Origin: Chromatium okenii
Lineage (GTDB): Bacteria > Pseudomonadota > Gammaproteobacteria > Chromatiales > Chromatiaceae
Assembly (NCBI RefSeq): GCF_016583745.1
Contig: NZ_NRRQ01000015.1
Coordinates: 1-64,000 of the forward strand
Length of the DNA: 64,000 nt
Direction: 5' to 3'
Position numbers and translations under genes: made by a program. Below the pieces are notes generated by a model. The model searched no databases, was not told the DNA's origin, and was given only the letters and a program-made list of their open reading frames with translations. Position 1 is the stretch's first letter. Each line of letters opens with the position of its first letter. Positions 33,159-44,713 of this stretch are shown here, in pieces.

Positions 33159-34373
33159 ATGCAGCAGACTTCAGAGATTCTGTCACTGTTGACGGAAATC
33201 GACCTGATTCGAGACCTGACGCGCCCGCAGCGCGAGGAGTTGTCGAAACACTGCGCAGTCAGCGAGTTGGCACCCAAAAAGCGGATTCGGCTCACTGACA
33301 TCGAGGGACATCGCCTCTTTTTGGTGGATGGGCACGCAGTGCGCTTGACGAACGGCAGCACCGAGCGGCTGGAGAGTTATCAGGGCTTGAGTGATCCGAT
33401 CAGCCTGTTCGATCACAGCAGAGATGCCGACGATTGCATCATCACCGAAACGCCTTGCATCGTGCTCCGCATTCCCATTCAGGCGCTGGAGTCCGCGCTG
33501 AGTGCCAGCCTTGATGTCAGCGACATTGAACTTGATCCCGCCGAGGGCGAATTTCTCGCCGAGCTGTACGCGTTAATCACCAGCAATCGCTTGGAATTGC
33601 CCACCCGCCCCGAAGTCGCGCTCAAAATTCAAGAATTAACCAACGATCCTGATGCCGGCGTCGCCGAACTCACCGAGATCATTCAGCGCGATGGCACCAT
33701 TGCTGGCGCACTGCTTCACGCCACCAACAGCCCGCTGTTTCGTGGCTCCAAAGAAATTCAATCGGTGCGCGATGCGGTATTGCGCTTTGGGTTTCGTAAC
33801 ACGCGGATGCTGACCACCAATCTGGCGCTGCGCCAAGCGTTCAAAACCAAACACACCGTCACCCGCGAGGCGATGGCGCAGGTGTGGACTGAAGGCGTGT
33901 TGTGCTCGGCGTACAGCTATTTATTGTCCGACATTCTCGGCATTCTCAATCACGAGCGGGCGCTATTAGCGGGGCTGGTGGCCGGCATTGGCGCAGTGCC
34001 GATTATTCAATTTATTGAAATGCGCGATCCGCATCCGCAGCCAGAACAAATTGCATCGCTGATTTCCAAATTACGCAGCATCACCGGCGTCTTGGTTATC
34101 AATTATTGGGGGCTGGGTGAGGATTTGGTGGCGGTGGCAGAATACTCGAATCAGTGGAACTATCGCGCCACGACGCCGGATTACGCCAGCATCACCACCG
34201 TAGCGCGGTGGGCAATGCTGCAAAGCCAAGGCTTGCCGCATCCCGCCGCGGCCGATGTGCCCGCTTTTGCGACCTTGGGCTTGTTGCCGCCACCGTTGCC
34301 GGGCGAACCCATCGCGCAATTGCTCGGTAGCGAAAAGGCGCTTGAAACCTTGAAATCAATGTTTTCTGCGTAA
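33159..34373 (+). CDS. HDOD-domain protein with cyclic-nucleotide-binding-like N-terminus
   Basis: 404 aa. Residues ~1-125 look like a degenerate cNMP-binding beta-roll (LTRPQREELSKHC opening, FLVDGHAVRL). Residues ~150-350 are an HDOD domain (LPTRPEVALKIQEL, ATNSPLF, VRDAVLRFGFRN). HDOD proteins are signalling scaffolds lacking the HD phosphohydrolase residues. It is followed 40 bp later by a second HDOD gene, probably in one operon. Confidence 0.82.
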   Translation: MQQTSEILSLLTEIDLIRDLTRPQREELSKHCAVSELAPKKRIRLTDIEGHRLFLVDGHAVRLTNGSTERLESYQGLSDPISLFDHSRDADDCIITETPCIVLRIPIQALESALSASLDVSDIELDPAEGEFLAELYALITSNRLELPTRPEVALKIQELTNDPDAGVAELTEIIQRDGTIAGALLHATNSPLFRGSKEIQSVRDAVLRFGFRNTRMLTTNLALRQAFKTKHTVTREAMAQVWTEGVLCSAYSYLLSDILGILNHERALLAGLVAGIGAVPIIQFIEMRDPHPQPEQIASLISKLRSITGVLVINYWGLGEDLVAVAEYSNQWNYRATTPDYASITTVARWAMLQSQGLPHPAAADVPAFATLGLLPPPLPGEPIAQLLGSEKALETLKSMFSA

Positions 34374-34413
34374 GATTAGCGCCTACGCGCTGAATTAACG
34401 GGAGATTTGTTGC

Positions 34414-35286
34414 GTGTCATCATCACTCACCATCGATGCTTTGATTAAAAAAACCGGGCGCTTGCTGGCGATTCCGCGAGTGGTGGGCGAGGTGCTCAAG
34501 CTGCTTGATGATCCCGGCAGTCGGCAAGCGACGATTGCAGGCTTGCTGACGCAGGACCCGGCGCTCGCCGCCATCGTGCTGCGACTGGCAAATAGCCCCG
34601 CCTTTGCGCCCTCGCGCACCGTCGATTCGATGGAACACGCCATCACCTTGCTGGGGCGCAACAATCTGCGGCGCTTGGTGATTGCTGGCGCGGTGACGCA
34701 GGCATCAGATCGGTTGCCGACCCAAGCGTTATTGCCGCTGGAGGTGTTTTGGCACCACTCCGCCTATTGCGCCGTGATTGGGCGGTTGCTGGCAGAGGTG
34801 GAAGCGCCGTCGTTAGCAGGCACGGTATTTTTGGCGGGATTGCTGCACGATCTGGGGCAATTGGTGTTGTTTTCGCAGGAACCGGAAGCGGCACACCGCG
34901 CCTTTTTGCGCAGCCTGAGCGATCCCAACGTGCTGACGCCGCAAGATGCAGAACGCGCAGAATTGGGCTTTGACCATGCCGAATTGGGCGGCGCGTTGGC
35001 GGAAGAATGGGGCTTGCCAGACAGTTTATGTGCCTGTCTGCGCTATCATCATGCGCCCATGTTGGCACCAGAAGCGGTGCGATTGCCGGTGATTTTGGTG
35101 CATTTAGCGAACACTGGCGCCCATTTAGCGGAATTAGATTCACGCGATTGGCGCGATGCGCCGCCGGTAGAGCCAGCGATTTGGACGCAGATACGGCTCC
35201 AACCCGCGACGCTGCTGGAGCTTCTCGATCAAGCGCAATATCAGGTATTGGCAGTGGAGGCGCTGCACGATCCGAATTTGCGTTAA
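34414..35286 (+). CDS. HDOD-domain signalling protein
   Basis: 290 aa, GTG start with GGGAG upstream. Full-length HDOD domain: LLAIPRVVGEVLKLLDDPG, LRLANSPAFAPSRTVDSMEHAITLLGRNNLR, LLHDLGQLVLF and a FDHAELGGALAEEWGLP helix. It keeps an HD pair (LLHDLG) and His residues (RYHHAP), so it is closer to an active HD domain than most HDODs, though metal binding is unproven. Pairs with the upstream HDOD gene. Confidence 0.83.
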   Translation: MSSSLTIDALIKKTGRLLAIPRVVGEVLKLLDDPGSRQATIAGLLTQDPALAAIVLRLANSPAFAPSRTVDSMEHAITLLGRNNLRRLVIAGAVTQASDRLPTQALLPLEVFWHHSAYCAVIGRLLAEVEAPSLAGTVFLAGLLHDLGQLVLFSQEPEAAHRAFLRSLSDPNVLTPQDAERAELGFDHAELGGALAEEWGLPDSLCACLRYHHAPMLAPEAVRLPVILVHLANTGAHLAELDSRDWRDAPPVEPAIWTQIRLQPATLLELLDQAQYQVLAVEALHDPNLR

Positions 35287-35314
35287 ATCACTGGTATCAC
35301 GTTTCTGCTTCAAC

Positions 35315-35346
35315 TTGCGGCCTGATTGTCAACAATCAGGCCGCAA
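35315..35346. terminator. Bidirectional terminator between the HDOD operon and thiC
   Basis: A perfect 14-bp stem TTGCGGCCTGATTG with a TCAA loop lies between convergent genes. Short A/T-rich flanks on both sides allow use from both directions. Confidence 0.85.
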
Positions 35347-35363
35347 TTATTTAATAAAACCCG

Positions 35364-37292
<1,929 letters not shown>

Positions 37293-37331
37293 CTAAACAA
37301 GCAGATAATGAGAGGACAATGAGGTGATGCG

Positions 37332-37970
37332 GTGGCTTGCGATTCAATTCAAATGTCCTTAATCCTTGAGCTTCAGATTATGCCTAATTCGGCTGCGCTG
37401 CGCACAACCAATCACACCGGTCGCCTTATTCTCACTCCGTGTGATGCGACTGCTGCACCAGATAGCGCGGCGTTAATTGCGGCATTAACGCATTGTCAAT
37501 GTATTGGTGCGCCATTATCAAATTCAATGATACCGGAACCGCGTAAATTTACAATTGGGGCGCAGTTTTTTACACTAGTATCATTTACTGGCTGCGCGGT
37601 AAACATTGCCACAGCGGGCAGCAGTTCATTCTGTCATGTGTATTTGCCACCACTCACGGCGACGCCTATTTTATACAGTGGCCGCAATACGCGCCCGCCG
37701 CGTTGTCCGTATTGTCGCTGCCGCGTCGTGGATTGGCGAGAGCGGTTTCATTCCGCAGTGAATAGTCCATTATTAACGGTGCAATGTCCACAGTGCGCAA
37801 TGCTCGCGCCATTGCTGCAATGGGAATGGAAACAGCACGGCGGTTGTGGACGCCGCTTGATTGTCATTGAAGAAGTATTTCCACATGAAGCAACGCCCAG
37901 CGATGAATTATTAGCGCAATTGCGGGCAGTTAGCGGGGAACCATGGCGATATTTTTATATGCAGGAGTGA
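37332..37970 (+). CDS. Unrecognised protein with a zinc-ribbon-like C-terminal half
   Basis: 212 aa from a GTG with GAGGTGA five bases upstream; the ATG at 37380 (196 aa) is an alternative. No family was recognised. Residues ~124-127 (CPYC, followed by CR) and ~152-155 (CPQC) form a four-cysteine pair resembling a zinc ribbon, with further Cys in CGRR. The N-terminal half is Ala/Thr-rich. It is divergent from thiC and upstream of htpG, with no clear functional link. Confidence 0.6.
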   Translation: MACDSIQMSLILELQIMPNSAALRTTNHTGRLILTPCDATAAPDSAALIAALTHCQCIGAPLSNSMIPEPRKFTIGAQFFTLVSFTGCAVNIATAGSSSFCHVYLPPLTATPILYSGRNTRPPRCPYCRCRVVDWRERFHSAVNSPLLTVQCPQCAMLAPLLQWEWKQHGGCGRRLIVIEEVFPHEATPSDELLAQLRAVSGEPWRYFYMQE

Positions 37971-38175
37971 TGTGGGTTTAATTTGAGTGGTTTAGGTACT
38001 ATCTCGTCTCACTCCGCTGTGGAGTCGCTGTGCCGGTAGCGTCATTCCCCCTCAGGTGAGGCGGGGCGGCGCGGTTGTGAATGAACAAGCTGTTGTGCAA
38101 TCCAATTGCAAGCAGAATATAATTGCATGGCTTTTTTTATTGAACCAAGATCGAACCAAGAAGGTAACTCACAAG

Positions 38176-40089
38176 ATGACTGTTGAAGCGCATAAGGAAA
38201 CATTGGAATTCAAAGCCGAAGTCAGCCAGGTGCTGGATTTGGTGATTCGCTCGCTGTACTCAAACAAGGAAATCTTTCTGCGCGAGTTGATCTCGAATGC
38301 GTCGGACGCCGCCGAGAAGCTGCGCTTTGAAGCCTTGAGCGACGGCGGGTTATATGAGGGTGACGCCGAGCTGCGCATCCGCGTGGAGGCCGATAAGGAC
38401 GCCGGCACCTTGACCATTTCCGATAACGGCATCGGGCTGGGACGGCAGGAAATGATGGACACCATCGGCAGCATCGCCAGCTCCGGTACGCGCCGTTTTG
38501 TTGAGGCGCTGTCTGGCGAGCAGGCCAAAGACAGCACGCTGATTGGGCAGTTTGGCGTCGGTTTTTATTCCGCTTATATCGTCGCCGACAAGGTGACGCT
38601 GCGCTCGCGCCGCGCTGGTGTGGGCGCGGAACATGGCGTGTGTTGGGAATCGGATGGACGCGGCAGCTATACGCTTGAAACCGTTGAGAAAACCACTCGC
38701 GGCACTGATGTCATTCTGCATCTGAAAGACGATGAGAAGGAATTTCTCGACAGTTGGCGGCTGCGTTCGATCATCGGCAAATTCTCCGATCACATCGCGC
38801 TGCCGGTGGAGATGCGCAAGGAGTTGTATGGCGAGGAGGCGGAAGCGAAAAAGGATGAGCCGCCAGAATATGAGCAGGTGAATCGCGGCACGGCGCTGTG
38901 GATGCGGCCGAAATCGGAGCTGACGGAAACGGATTATCACGACTTTTATAAGCACGTTTCCCACGATTTCGCGCCACCGCTGGCGTATGCCCACAATCGC
39001 GTTGAGGGTACCAACGAATACACGACGCTGCTGTATGTGCCCAAAAAAGCGCCGTGGGATTTGTTTGATCGTGAGCAAAAACATGGCGTTAAGCTCTATG
39101 TCAAGCGCGTGTTCATCATGGATGAAGCCGACAAGTTGATGCCGCACTACCTGCGTTTTGTGAAAGGCGTGGTCGATTCCGATGATTTGCCGCTCAACGT
39201 GTCGCGGGAATTGCTCCAGCACAATCGCAAGATCGACACCATCCGCCAAGCCAACACCAAGCGCGTGCTCGGCGTGTTGGAAACGCTGGCGACTGAGGAT
39301 GCGGAAAACTACGGCGCGTTTTGGGATGAATTCGGGCGCGTCATCAAAGAAGGTCCCGCTGAAGATTTCGCCAACAAGGAACGGCTCGCTGGGCTGATGC
39401 GGTTTGCCACCACCCACAGCGAGAGCAATATCCAACGTGAAACGCTGGATGGTTATTTGGAGCGGATGCAGGAGGGGCAGGAGAAAATTTATTACATCAC
39501 CGCCGATACGGCGGTCGCCGCTCGCCACAGCCCGCATCTGGAGGTGTTCCGCAAAAAGGGCATCGAAGTGCTGCTGCTGTCGGATCGGGTGGACGAGTGG
39601 TTGATGAGCCATCTCACTGAATATAAAGGCAAACAGTTTCAATCGGTGGCGAAGGGCGATCTCGATCTTGGCGAGCTGGCTGCTGCCGAAGAACAGGAAG
39701 CCAAGGACAAGGCTGCCGCCGAGCATGGCGCGTTGTTGGAGCGGTTGAAAACCGCGCTCGGCGAGCGGGTAGAGGCAGTGCGCCCGAGCACGCGGCTGGT
39801 GGAATCGCCCGCCTGTTTGGTGGTCGGCGAGTACGACATGAGCGCGAATTTGGCGCGAGTGCTCAAAGCGGTCGGGCAAAACACGCCCGAAAATAAACCC
39901 ACGCTGGAGGTCAATCTGGAACATCCGTTGCTAAAACGGCTGGAGCTGGAAAACGACGCGGAGCGGTTTAACGATCTGGGCTTGATTTTGTTTGACCAAG
40001 CGCAACTGGCAGAAGGCGGCCAGCTTGATGATCCGGCTGGTTTTGTCGGACGCCTCAACGCGCTGATGTTGAAAATGATGGCGGACTAA
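38176..40089 (+). CDS. htpG: Chaperone HtpG (bacterial Hsp90)
   Basis: 637 aa from the ATG at 38176 (AAGGTAA upstream); in-frame sequence back to 38056 is not similar to HtpG. The N-terminal GHKL ATPase has NASDAAEKLRF, DNGIGL and GQFGVGFYSAYIVA. Middle (GVVDSDDLPLNVSRELLQ) and C-terminal dimerisation domains are complete. A TATAAT at 38118-38123 could be its -10. Cytosolic ATP-dependent folding factor, usually heat-induced, though no clear sigma-32 promoter was seen. Confidence 0.97.
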   Translation: MTVEAHKETLEFKAEVSQVLDLVIRSLYSNKEIFLRELISNASDAAEKLRFEALSDGGLYEGDAELRIRVEADKDAGTLTISDNGIGLGRQEMMDTIGSIASSGTRRFVEALSGEQAKDSTLIGQFGVGFYSAYIVADKVTLRSRRAGVGAEHGVCWESDGRGSYTLETVEKTTRGTDVILHLKDDEKEFLDSWRLRSIIGKFSDHIALPVEMRKELYGEEAEAKKDEPPEYEQVNRGTALWMRPKSELTETDYHDFYKHVSHDFAPPLAYAHNRVEGTNEYTTLLYVPKKAPWDLFDREQKHGVKLYVKRVFIMDEADKLMPHYLRFVKGVVDSDDLPLNVSRELLQHNRKIDTIRQANTKRVLGVLETLATEDAENYGAFWDEFGRVIKEGPAEDFANKERLAGLMRFATTHSESNIQRETLDGYLERMQEGQEKIYYITADTAVAARHSPHLEVFRKKGIEVLLLSDRVDEWLMSHLTEYKGKQFQSVAKGDLDLGELAAAEEQEAKDKAAAEHGALLERLKTALGERVEAVRPSTRLVESPACLVVGEYDMSANLARVLKAVGQNTPENKPTLEVNLEHPLLKRLELENDAERFNDLGLILFDQAQLAEGGQLDDPAGFVGRLNALMLKMMAD

Positions 40090-40098
40090 ATCCGTCTA

Positions 40099-40125
40099 CT
40101 GCCCCCCGTATCGCGGGGGGCGCAG
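40099..40125 (+). terminator. GC-rich hairpin after htpG
   Basis: GCCCCCC/GGGGGGC forms a 7-bp all-GC stem with outer CTG/CAG pairs. No T-run follows, so termination may be weak. Confidence 0.5.
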
Positions 40126-40223
40126 TGCCAAGTGATTGACAATGCAAGCCGAATTCAAGAAGATGCGCGGTCTTGAACTGTATTAAACGCGCAGTTAAAC
40201 AGCCAGATTTTTAGGAGCATCCA

Positions 40224-40487
40224 TTGGCTAATTCACCGCAAGCCCGTAAACGCGCCCGTCAGTCCGAAGTTCGTCGTCAACGTAATGCCGCACAACGCAG
40301 CACTTTGCGCACTTTCATTAAAAAAGTGATTAAAGCGATTCGTGCTCAAGATAAAGATGCCGCTACCAACGCCTATAAAGAAGCAGTGCCGCGTATTGAT
40401 CGCGCTGCCCGCAAAGGCTTAATTCACATGAATAAGGCAGCTCGGCACAAGAGCCGACTCAACGCGCATATCAAAGCGATGGCTTGA
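40224..40487 (+). CDS. rpsT: 30S ribosomal protein S20
   Basis: 87 aa, S20 family from [13 protein letters not shown] to [12 protein letters not shown]. The start codon is TTG with AGGAG seven bases upstream. E. coli rpsT also starts with UUG, and this start is part of S20 autoregulation. It binds 16S rRNA helices in the 30S body. Confidence 0.97.
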   Translation: MANSPQARKRARQSEVRRQRNAAQRSTLRTFIKKVIKAIRAQDKDAATNAYKEAVPRIDRAARKGLIHMNKAARHKSRLNAHIKAMA

Positions 40488-40491
40488 ATTC

Positions 40492-40519
40492 AAAAAAACC
40501 GGCAACCGCCGGTTTTTTT
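40492..40519 (+). terminator. Terminator of rpsT
   Basis: AACCGGC/GCCGGTT stem with AACC loop, preceded by an A-run and followed by T7. Also usable by the convergent transporter gene. Confidence 0.92.
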
Positions 40520-40545
40520 ATGTCTGCAAGTTTGTGGTTCCGGCG

Positions 40546-41349
40546 CTAACTTTTAATTCCCACTCCGCGCCGCAATAGCGATAAACTCGTCGCCGTTAAA
40601 ATCACAATAAAGAGCGCCACAATTCCAAATGCCACACTCAACGGAATATCGCTCACGCCCAACAAGCCATAGCGAAACGCATTGACCATATAAAGCACCG
40701 GGTTAATGAGTGACAACGCCTGCCAAAACGGGGCTAATAAATCAATTGAATAAAACACGCCACCTAAATACGTCAATGGCGTGAGCACAAAAATCGGCAC
40801 AATGGAAATATCATCAAAACTGTTGGCATACACAGCGTTAATCAAGCCGCCCAAAGAAAACAAAATCGCCGTCATTAAACAAATCAACAGCATCACCAGC
40901 GGGTGCGCAATGTGAATATCGGTAAACAGCATTGCCACAATTAACACTGACCCGCCCACCACTAAACCTCGCGCCACTCCGCCAGAAACATAACCCGCCA
41001 CAATAATCCAATTCGGCGTTGGTGAGACCAATAATTCTTCAATATAGCGCGAAAACTTGCTGCTATAAAAAGAAGACACCACGTTGGAATACGCATTGGT
41101 GATTAAGCTCATCAGCACCAAGCCCGGCACAATAAAATCAAGATACGCAAAGCCATTCATGGGGCCAATGCGTTCGCCAATTAAATGACCAAAGATGACG
41201 AAATATAAGGTCGTCGTGACAACCGATGGCAGAATTGTTTGTACCCAAATGCGCGTAAACCGCAGAATTTCTTTGGTTAAAATCGTTGAAAATGTCACCC
41301 AATAGCGCGGCCAGTGATTCGTCATAGATAATGTCGTTTCTTTAGTCAT
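40546..41349 (-). CDS. yadH: ABC-2 type transporter permease (YadH-like)
   Basis: 267 aa with six hydrophobic segments. YIEELLVSPTPNWIIVAGYVSGG and the TPLTYLGGVFYSIDLL region are typical of the ABC-2/YadH family. Its ATPase partner is encoded upstream at 42174-43103, with gloB between them, all leftward. The substrate is unknown. Confidence 0.9.
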   Translation of the reverse strand: MTKETTLSMTNHWPRYWVTFSTILTKEILRFTRIWVQTILPSVVTTTLYFVIFGHLIGERIGPMNGFAYLDFIVPGLVLMSLITNAYSNVVSSFYSSKFSRYIEELLVSPTPNWIIVAGYVSGGVARGLVVGGSVLIVAMLFTDIHIAHPLVMLLICLMTAILFSLGGLINAVYANSFDDISIVPIFVLTPLTYLGGVFYSIDLLAPFWQALSLINPVLYMVNAFRYGLLGVSDIPLSVAFGIVALFIVILTATSLSLLRRGVGIKS

Positions 41350-41367
41350 TGCAGCATTAAAAACTAT

Positions 41368-42144
41368 TTAATCATATTCCCGATCTTTCCACTGCCGCAA
41401 TGCAGTGAATACTTCAATCGCAGAATGTAATGTTTGCCCCGCCGCCCGTTCCGCAGCGGCAATCACTGCGGGTTCATGGGTGCGTAAAAAGGGATTGGTT
41501 GCTAATTCCAATTCCAGCAATGAAGGCACCGTTGGTTGTTTCAATTCTCGTTGCGCTTGATCGGCATTCAACCGCGCCGCCAGCGCCGCATTGTGCGGTT
41601 CAACCCACTGCGCAAAACCCAGATTTGCCAGCGTGTATTCATGGGCGCAATAACACTGCGTTGCCGGCGGTAAGCTCGCAATGTGCGTTAATGAAGTCGC
41701 CAATTGCGCAAAGGTGCCATCAAATACCCGCCCACAACCCGCTGCAAATAGCGTATCACCGCAAAATAAATGCCCTGCGCTGAAATAAGCGACATGCGTT
41801 GCGGTATGACCGGGCACAGCGAGTACTTCAAAATCCGTATTCAAACCGGCGAGTTGAAAATGCTCACCGCCATGCACTCGCGTTGTGCATTGTGGAATAC
41901 GCGGCTCATCGGGCGCGTAGATGTGTACCGATGGAAATGCTGCCTGCAATTGCGCCACGCCACCAATATGATCGTGATGATGATGCGTTAATAGAATCGC
42001 CGTTAAAGTCAATTGTTCGGCAGCAAGCGCAGCGAATACTGGTTGCGCCGCACCCGGATCAACAACTGCTGCGTTGCCGTTGTCAGTTGTGAGTAGCCAA
42101 ATGTAATTATCAGCAAATGCTGGCAGTGGGCGACTATGCAACAT
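41368..42144 (-). CDS. gloB: Hydroxyacylglutathione hydrolase (glyoxalase II)
   Basis: 258 aa metallo-beta-lactamase fold. Metal site THHHHDHIGG (His54-His59), then GHTATH, CGDTLF and CAHEYT. The C-terminal helical domain with NPFLR binds the glutathione thioester. It hydrolyses S-lactoylglutathione to lactate. It lies between the two ABC transporter genes, an unusual place for it. Confidence 0.95.
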   Translation of the reverse strand: MLHSRPLPAFADNYIWLLTTDNGNAAVVDPGAAQPVFAALAAEQLTLTAILLTHHHHDHIGGVAQLQAAFPSVHIYAPDEPRIPQCTTRVHGGEHFQLAGLNTDFEVLAVPGHTATHVAYFSAGHLFCGDTLFAAGCGRVFDGTFAQLATSLTHIASLPPATQCYCAHEYTLANLGFAQWVEPHNAALAARLNADQAQRELKQPTVPSLLELELATNPFLRTHEPAVIAAAERAAGQTLHSAIEVFTALRQWKDREYD

Positions 42145-42173
42145 GGTGAATTGTACTCTGCAATGACATTGAT

Positions 42174-43103
42174 TTAATGCTTGTCTGCGATGCCGCGCCG
42201 ATCAACCAATTCTAAAAACAGCCGTTCTAAACGGTTTTGTTTATTGCGTAAACTAATCACTTCAATGCCGTTGCGCGATAACGCATCAAATAAACCGTTA
42301 ATGGTATGCTCGCGGTTCATTTCGACTTCTAACGTGCAATCATCTAATTGTTGCAACACAAAGCCGCCCAATTCTGGCAATTCCGATACCCGCCCGCGCA
42401 AATTTAATACAAACGTTTCGGTGTGCAGCGTGTTGAGTAAATCAGCCACGCTGCGGCGTTCGGCGATTTGACCTTGATTGATAATGGCGACATTGCGACA
42501 CAAACTTTCTGCTTCTTCTAAATAATGCGTCGTCAAAATAATCGTGGTGCCTTCTGCATTTAATTTGCGTAAGAATTCCCACATGGAACGCCGAATTTCA
42601 ATATCCACGCCCGCCGTCGGTTCATCAAGAATCAATAAACGCGGCTGATGCACCAGCGCCCGTGCAATCATTAAACGGCGTTTTAAGCCGCCCGACAAGG
42701 TGCGCATTTCGCTATCACGGCGATCCCACAAATCCAATTGACGCAATGACCGCTCGGCGCGGATTTTAGCCTCACGGCGCGGGATGCCGTAATAGCCAGC
42801 TTGATTGAGCACTACCTCGAAAACCGGTAAAAAGAGATTGAAATTGAATTCTTGCGGCACCAAACCAATACACGATTTGACGCTTTCAGGATCACGGTCA
42901 AGATCGTGTCCGAAAACGCGCACCGATCCTGATGTTTTATTCACTAATGAGGCAATAATGCCAATTACCGTTGATTTACCTGCGCCATTCGGGCCGAGCA
43001 GTGCAAAGAAATCTCCTTCTTCAACGCTCAGGTCAATTCCTTTTAGCGCCTGAAAGCCGGTTTTATATGTTTTGGTGAGTTGAGTAACAGCGAGTGCGGG
43101 CAT
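42174..43103 (-). CDS. yadG: ABC transporter ATP-binding protein (YadG-like)
   Basis: 309 aa. Walker A GPNGAGKS, Q-loop VPQEFNF, signature LSGGLKRR and Walker B LLILDEPTAGVD with the H-loop TTHYLEEA are all intact. The C-terminal ~80 residues form a DUF4162-like extension. It is the energiser for the YadH-like permease. Confidence 0.93.
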   Translation of the reverse strand: MPALAVTQLTKTYKTGFQALKGIDLSVEEGDFFALLGPNGAGKSTVIGIIASLVNKTSGSVRVFGHDLDRDPESVKSCIGLVPQEFNFNLFLPVFEVVLNQAGYYGIPRREAKIRAERSLRQLDLWDRRDSEMRTLSGGLKRRLMIARALVHQPRLLILDEPTAGVDIEIRRSMWEFLRKLNAEGTTIILTTHYLEEAESLCRNVAIINQGQIAERRSVADLLNTLHTETFVLNLRGRVSELPELGGFVLQQLDDCTLEVEMNREHTINGLFDALSRNGIEVISLRNKQNRLERLFLELVDRRGIADKH

Positions 43104-43143
43104 TTTTTAGTAGCCACTTGGCAATTGATGAGGCGGAATTGAA

Positions 43144-44118
43144 TTAGGCGCGTTCAATTGGAAAAGCAAGCACGGCGTCAATATCTGTTGCGCTCGTCGC
43201 AAGCATCAGCAGTCGATCCAAACCGAGCGCGACGCCCGCGCAATTGGGCAAACCAGCCGCGAGTGCGGCTAAAAAATGCGCATCAACTGGCGGCAGCGGT
43301 AATTGCTGCGCGTGGCGCTCGGCTAAATCCGCTTCAAACCGAGCGCGTTGCTCCCCGGCGTCGCCGAGTTCGGTAAAACCATTTGCTAATTCAATGCCTT
43401 GCAGATACAGCTCGAACCGCTCGGCAACCGGCACGGCGTCGGGGCGAATCCGCGCCAGCGCCGCCTGACTCGGCGGATAATCACAAATAAAGGTCATGCC
43501 GTTGCGACCTAAATCAGTTTCTAAACAATGCGTTAGCAGCAAATCTAGCCAGCCATCGTGATCTAATTCCAACTGCGCCGTCGCCACGCCCGCCGTTTGC
43601 GCGATTGCCCGCATCTGGTCAACGCTCGCCGTCCACGGATCGAGCGCCAGCCGCTCCCAAAACAGCTCGCGGTAACTGATTTTTTCGACCGTCAGCGCCG
43701 GTTGCTCCAGCGCCAGCCGCACCACCGCTGCGACCTCATCCATCAATTGCCGGTAATCCCAGCCGGGGCGATACCATTCCAGCAAGCTGAATTCGGGGTG
43801 ATGCCGCCGTCCGCGCTCGTCATCCCGAAACACTTTGCAAATCTGATAAATCGCGCCGCTGCCGGCTGCCAGCAGGCGTTTCATCGGGAATTCCGGCGAG
43901 GTGTGCAAATAGCCGCAATGCCCGCCGCTGGCGCGGTGAACGGTAAAACTTGCCAGCGCCGGATCGGTGACGGCTGCGGCTGACAGCAGCGGCGTTTCCA
44001 CTTCCCACACGTCGCGCTCCGCAAAAAACTGCCGCAGCCGAGCGAGCAGCGCGGCGCGAGCGCGAAGTCGCACCAGCGTGGCGCTGGGTTGCCAGTCAGT
44101 TGCAGCGGAGATGGTCAT
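43144..44118 (-). CDS. epmA: Elongation factor P-(R)-beta-lysine ligase EpmA
   Basis: 324 aa, a class II lysyl-tRNA synthetase catalytic core without an anticodon-binding domain. Motif 2 is FRDDERGRRHHPEF; motif 3 is GVALGLDRLLML. It attaches beta-lysine to Lys34 of EF-P. It lies directly after efp on the same strand, with epmB divergent, so the three-gene pathway is together. Confidence 0.95.
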   Translation of the reverse strand: MTISAATDWQPSATLVRLRARAALLARLRQFFAERDVWEVETPLLSAAAVTDPALASFTVHRASGGHCGYLHTSPEFPMKRLLAAGSGAIYQICKVFRDDERGRRHHPEFSLLEWYRPGWDYRQLMDEVAAVVRLALEQPALTVEKISYRELFWERLALDPWTASVDQMRAIAQTAGVATAQLELDHDGWLDLLLTHCLETDLGRNGMTFICDYPPSQAALARIRPDAVPVAERFELYLQGIELANGFTELGDAGEQRARFEADLAERHAQQLPLPPVDAHFLAALAAGLPNCAGVALGLDRLLMLATSATDIDAVLAFPIERA

Positions 44119-44127
44119 CAGCGGGCG

Positions 44128-44697
44128 TCACTCTTTGATGCGAGAAACATATTCGCCAATGCGGGTATCAACTTTAATCAGCTCATCGGTCTGCACGAAC
44201 AGCGGCACCCGCACCACTGCGCCGGTTTCCAAGGTCGCCGGTTTGCCGCCACCGCCAGAAGTGTCGCCCTTCAAACCGGGATCGGTTTCAACGATGCGCA
44301 GCACCACGAAATTGGGCGGATCAACCGCGAGCGGCACGCCATTCCACAGCGTGACCCGGCACATATCGTTATCTTTAATCCACTTCGCCGCCTCACCGAC
44401 TGCTGGCGCGTTGGCGGTCATCTGCTCAAAGCTCTCCGGGTCCATGAAGTGCCATTCTTCGCCATCGTTGTAGAGATATTGCATGTCCGTATCATGCACA
44501 TCCGCTGCTTCAACGGTATCGCCGGATTTGAAGGTCTTTTCGACGGTGCGCCCGGTTTTCAGATTGCGCACCCGCACCCGATTAAACGCCTGACCTTTGC
44601 CGGGTTTAACAAACTCGTTCTCAACGATGTTGTATGGATCGCCGTCCAACATGATCTTGAGACCGCCCTTGAATTCACTGGTACTGTAAAAAGCCAT
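44128..44697 (-). CDS. efp: Elongation factor P
   Basis: 189 aa from the ATG at 44697, preceded by GAGGAAGG. The modification site Lys34 is in [11 protein letters not shown] and two OB domains are complete, ending in GEYVSRIKE. It relieves ribosome stalling at polyproline; several Pro-rich proteins occur nearby (the SPOR protein, BatD, TerY tails). The ATG abuts the divergent epmB region. Confidence 0.97.
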   Translation of the reverse strand: MAFYSTSEFKGGLKIMLDGDPYNIVENEFVKPGKGQAFNRVRVRNLKTGRTVEKTFKSGDTVEAADVHDTDMQYLYNDGEEWHFMDPESFEQMTANAPAVGEAAKWIKDNDMCRVTLWNGVPLAVDPPNFVVLRIVETDPGLKGDTSGGGGKPATLETGAVVRVPLFVQTDELIKVDTRIGEYVSRIKE

Positions 44698-44713
44698 GCC
44701 TTCCTCATTGTCT

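Noticed and set aside
38350-39924. Long antisense open frame (about 520 codons) opposite htpG
   Set aside because: It is a mirror of a highly conserved gene with strong codon bias; it matches no family and has no ribosome site.
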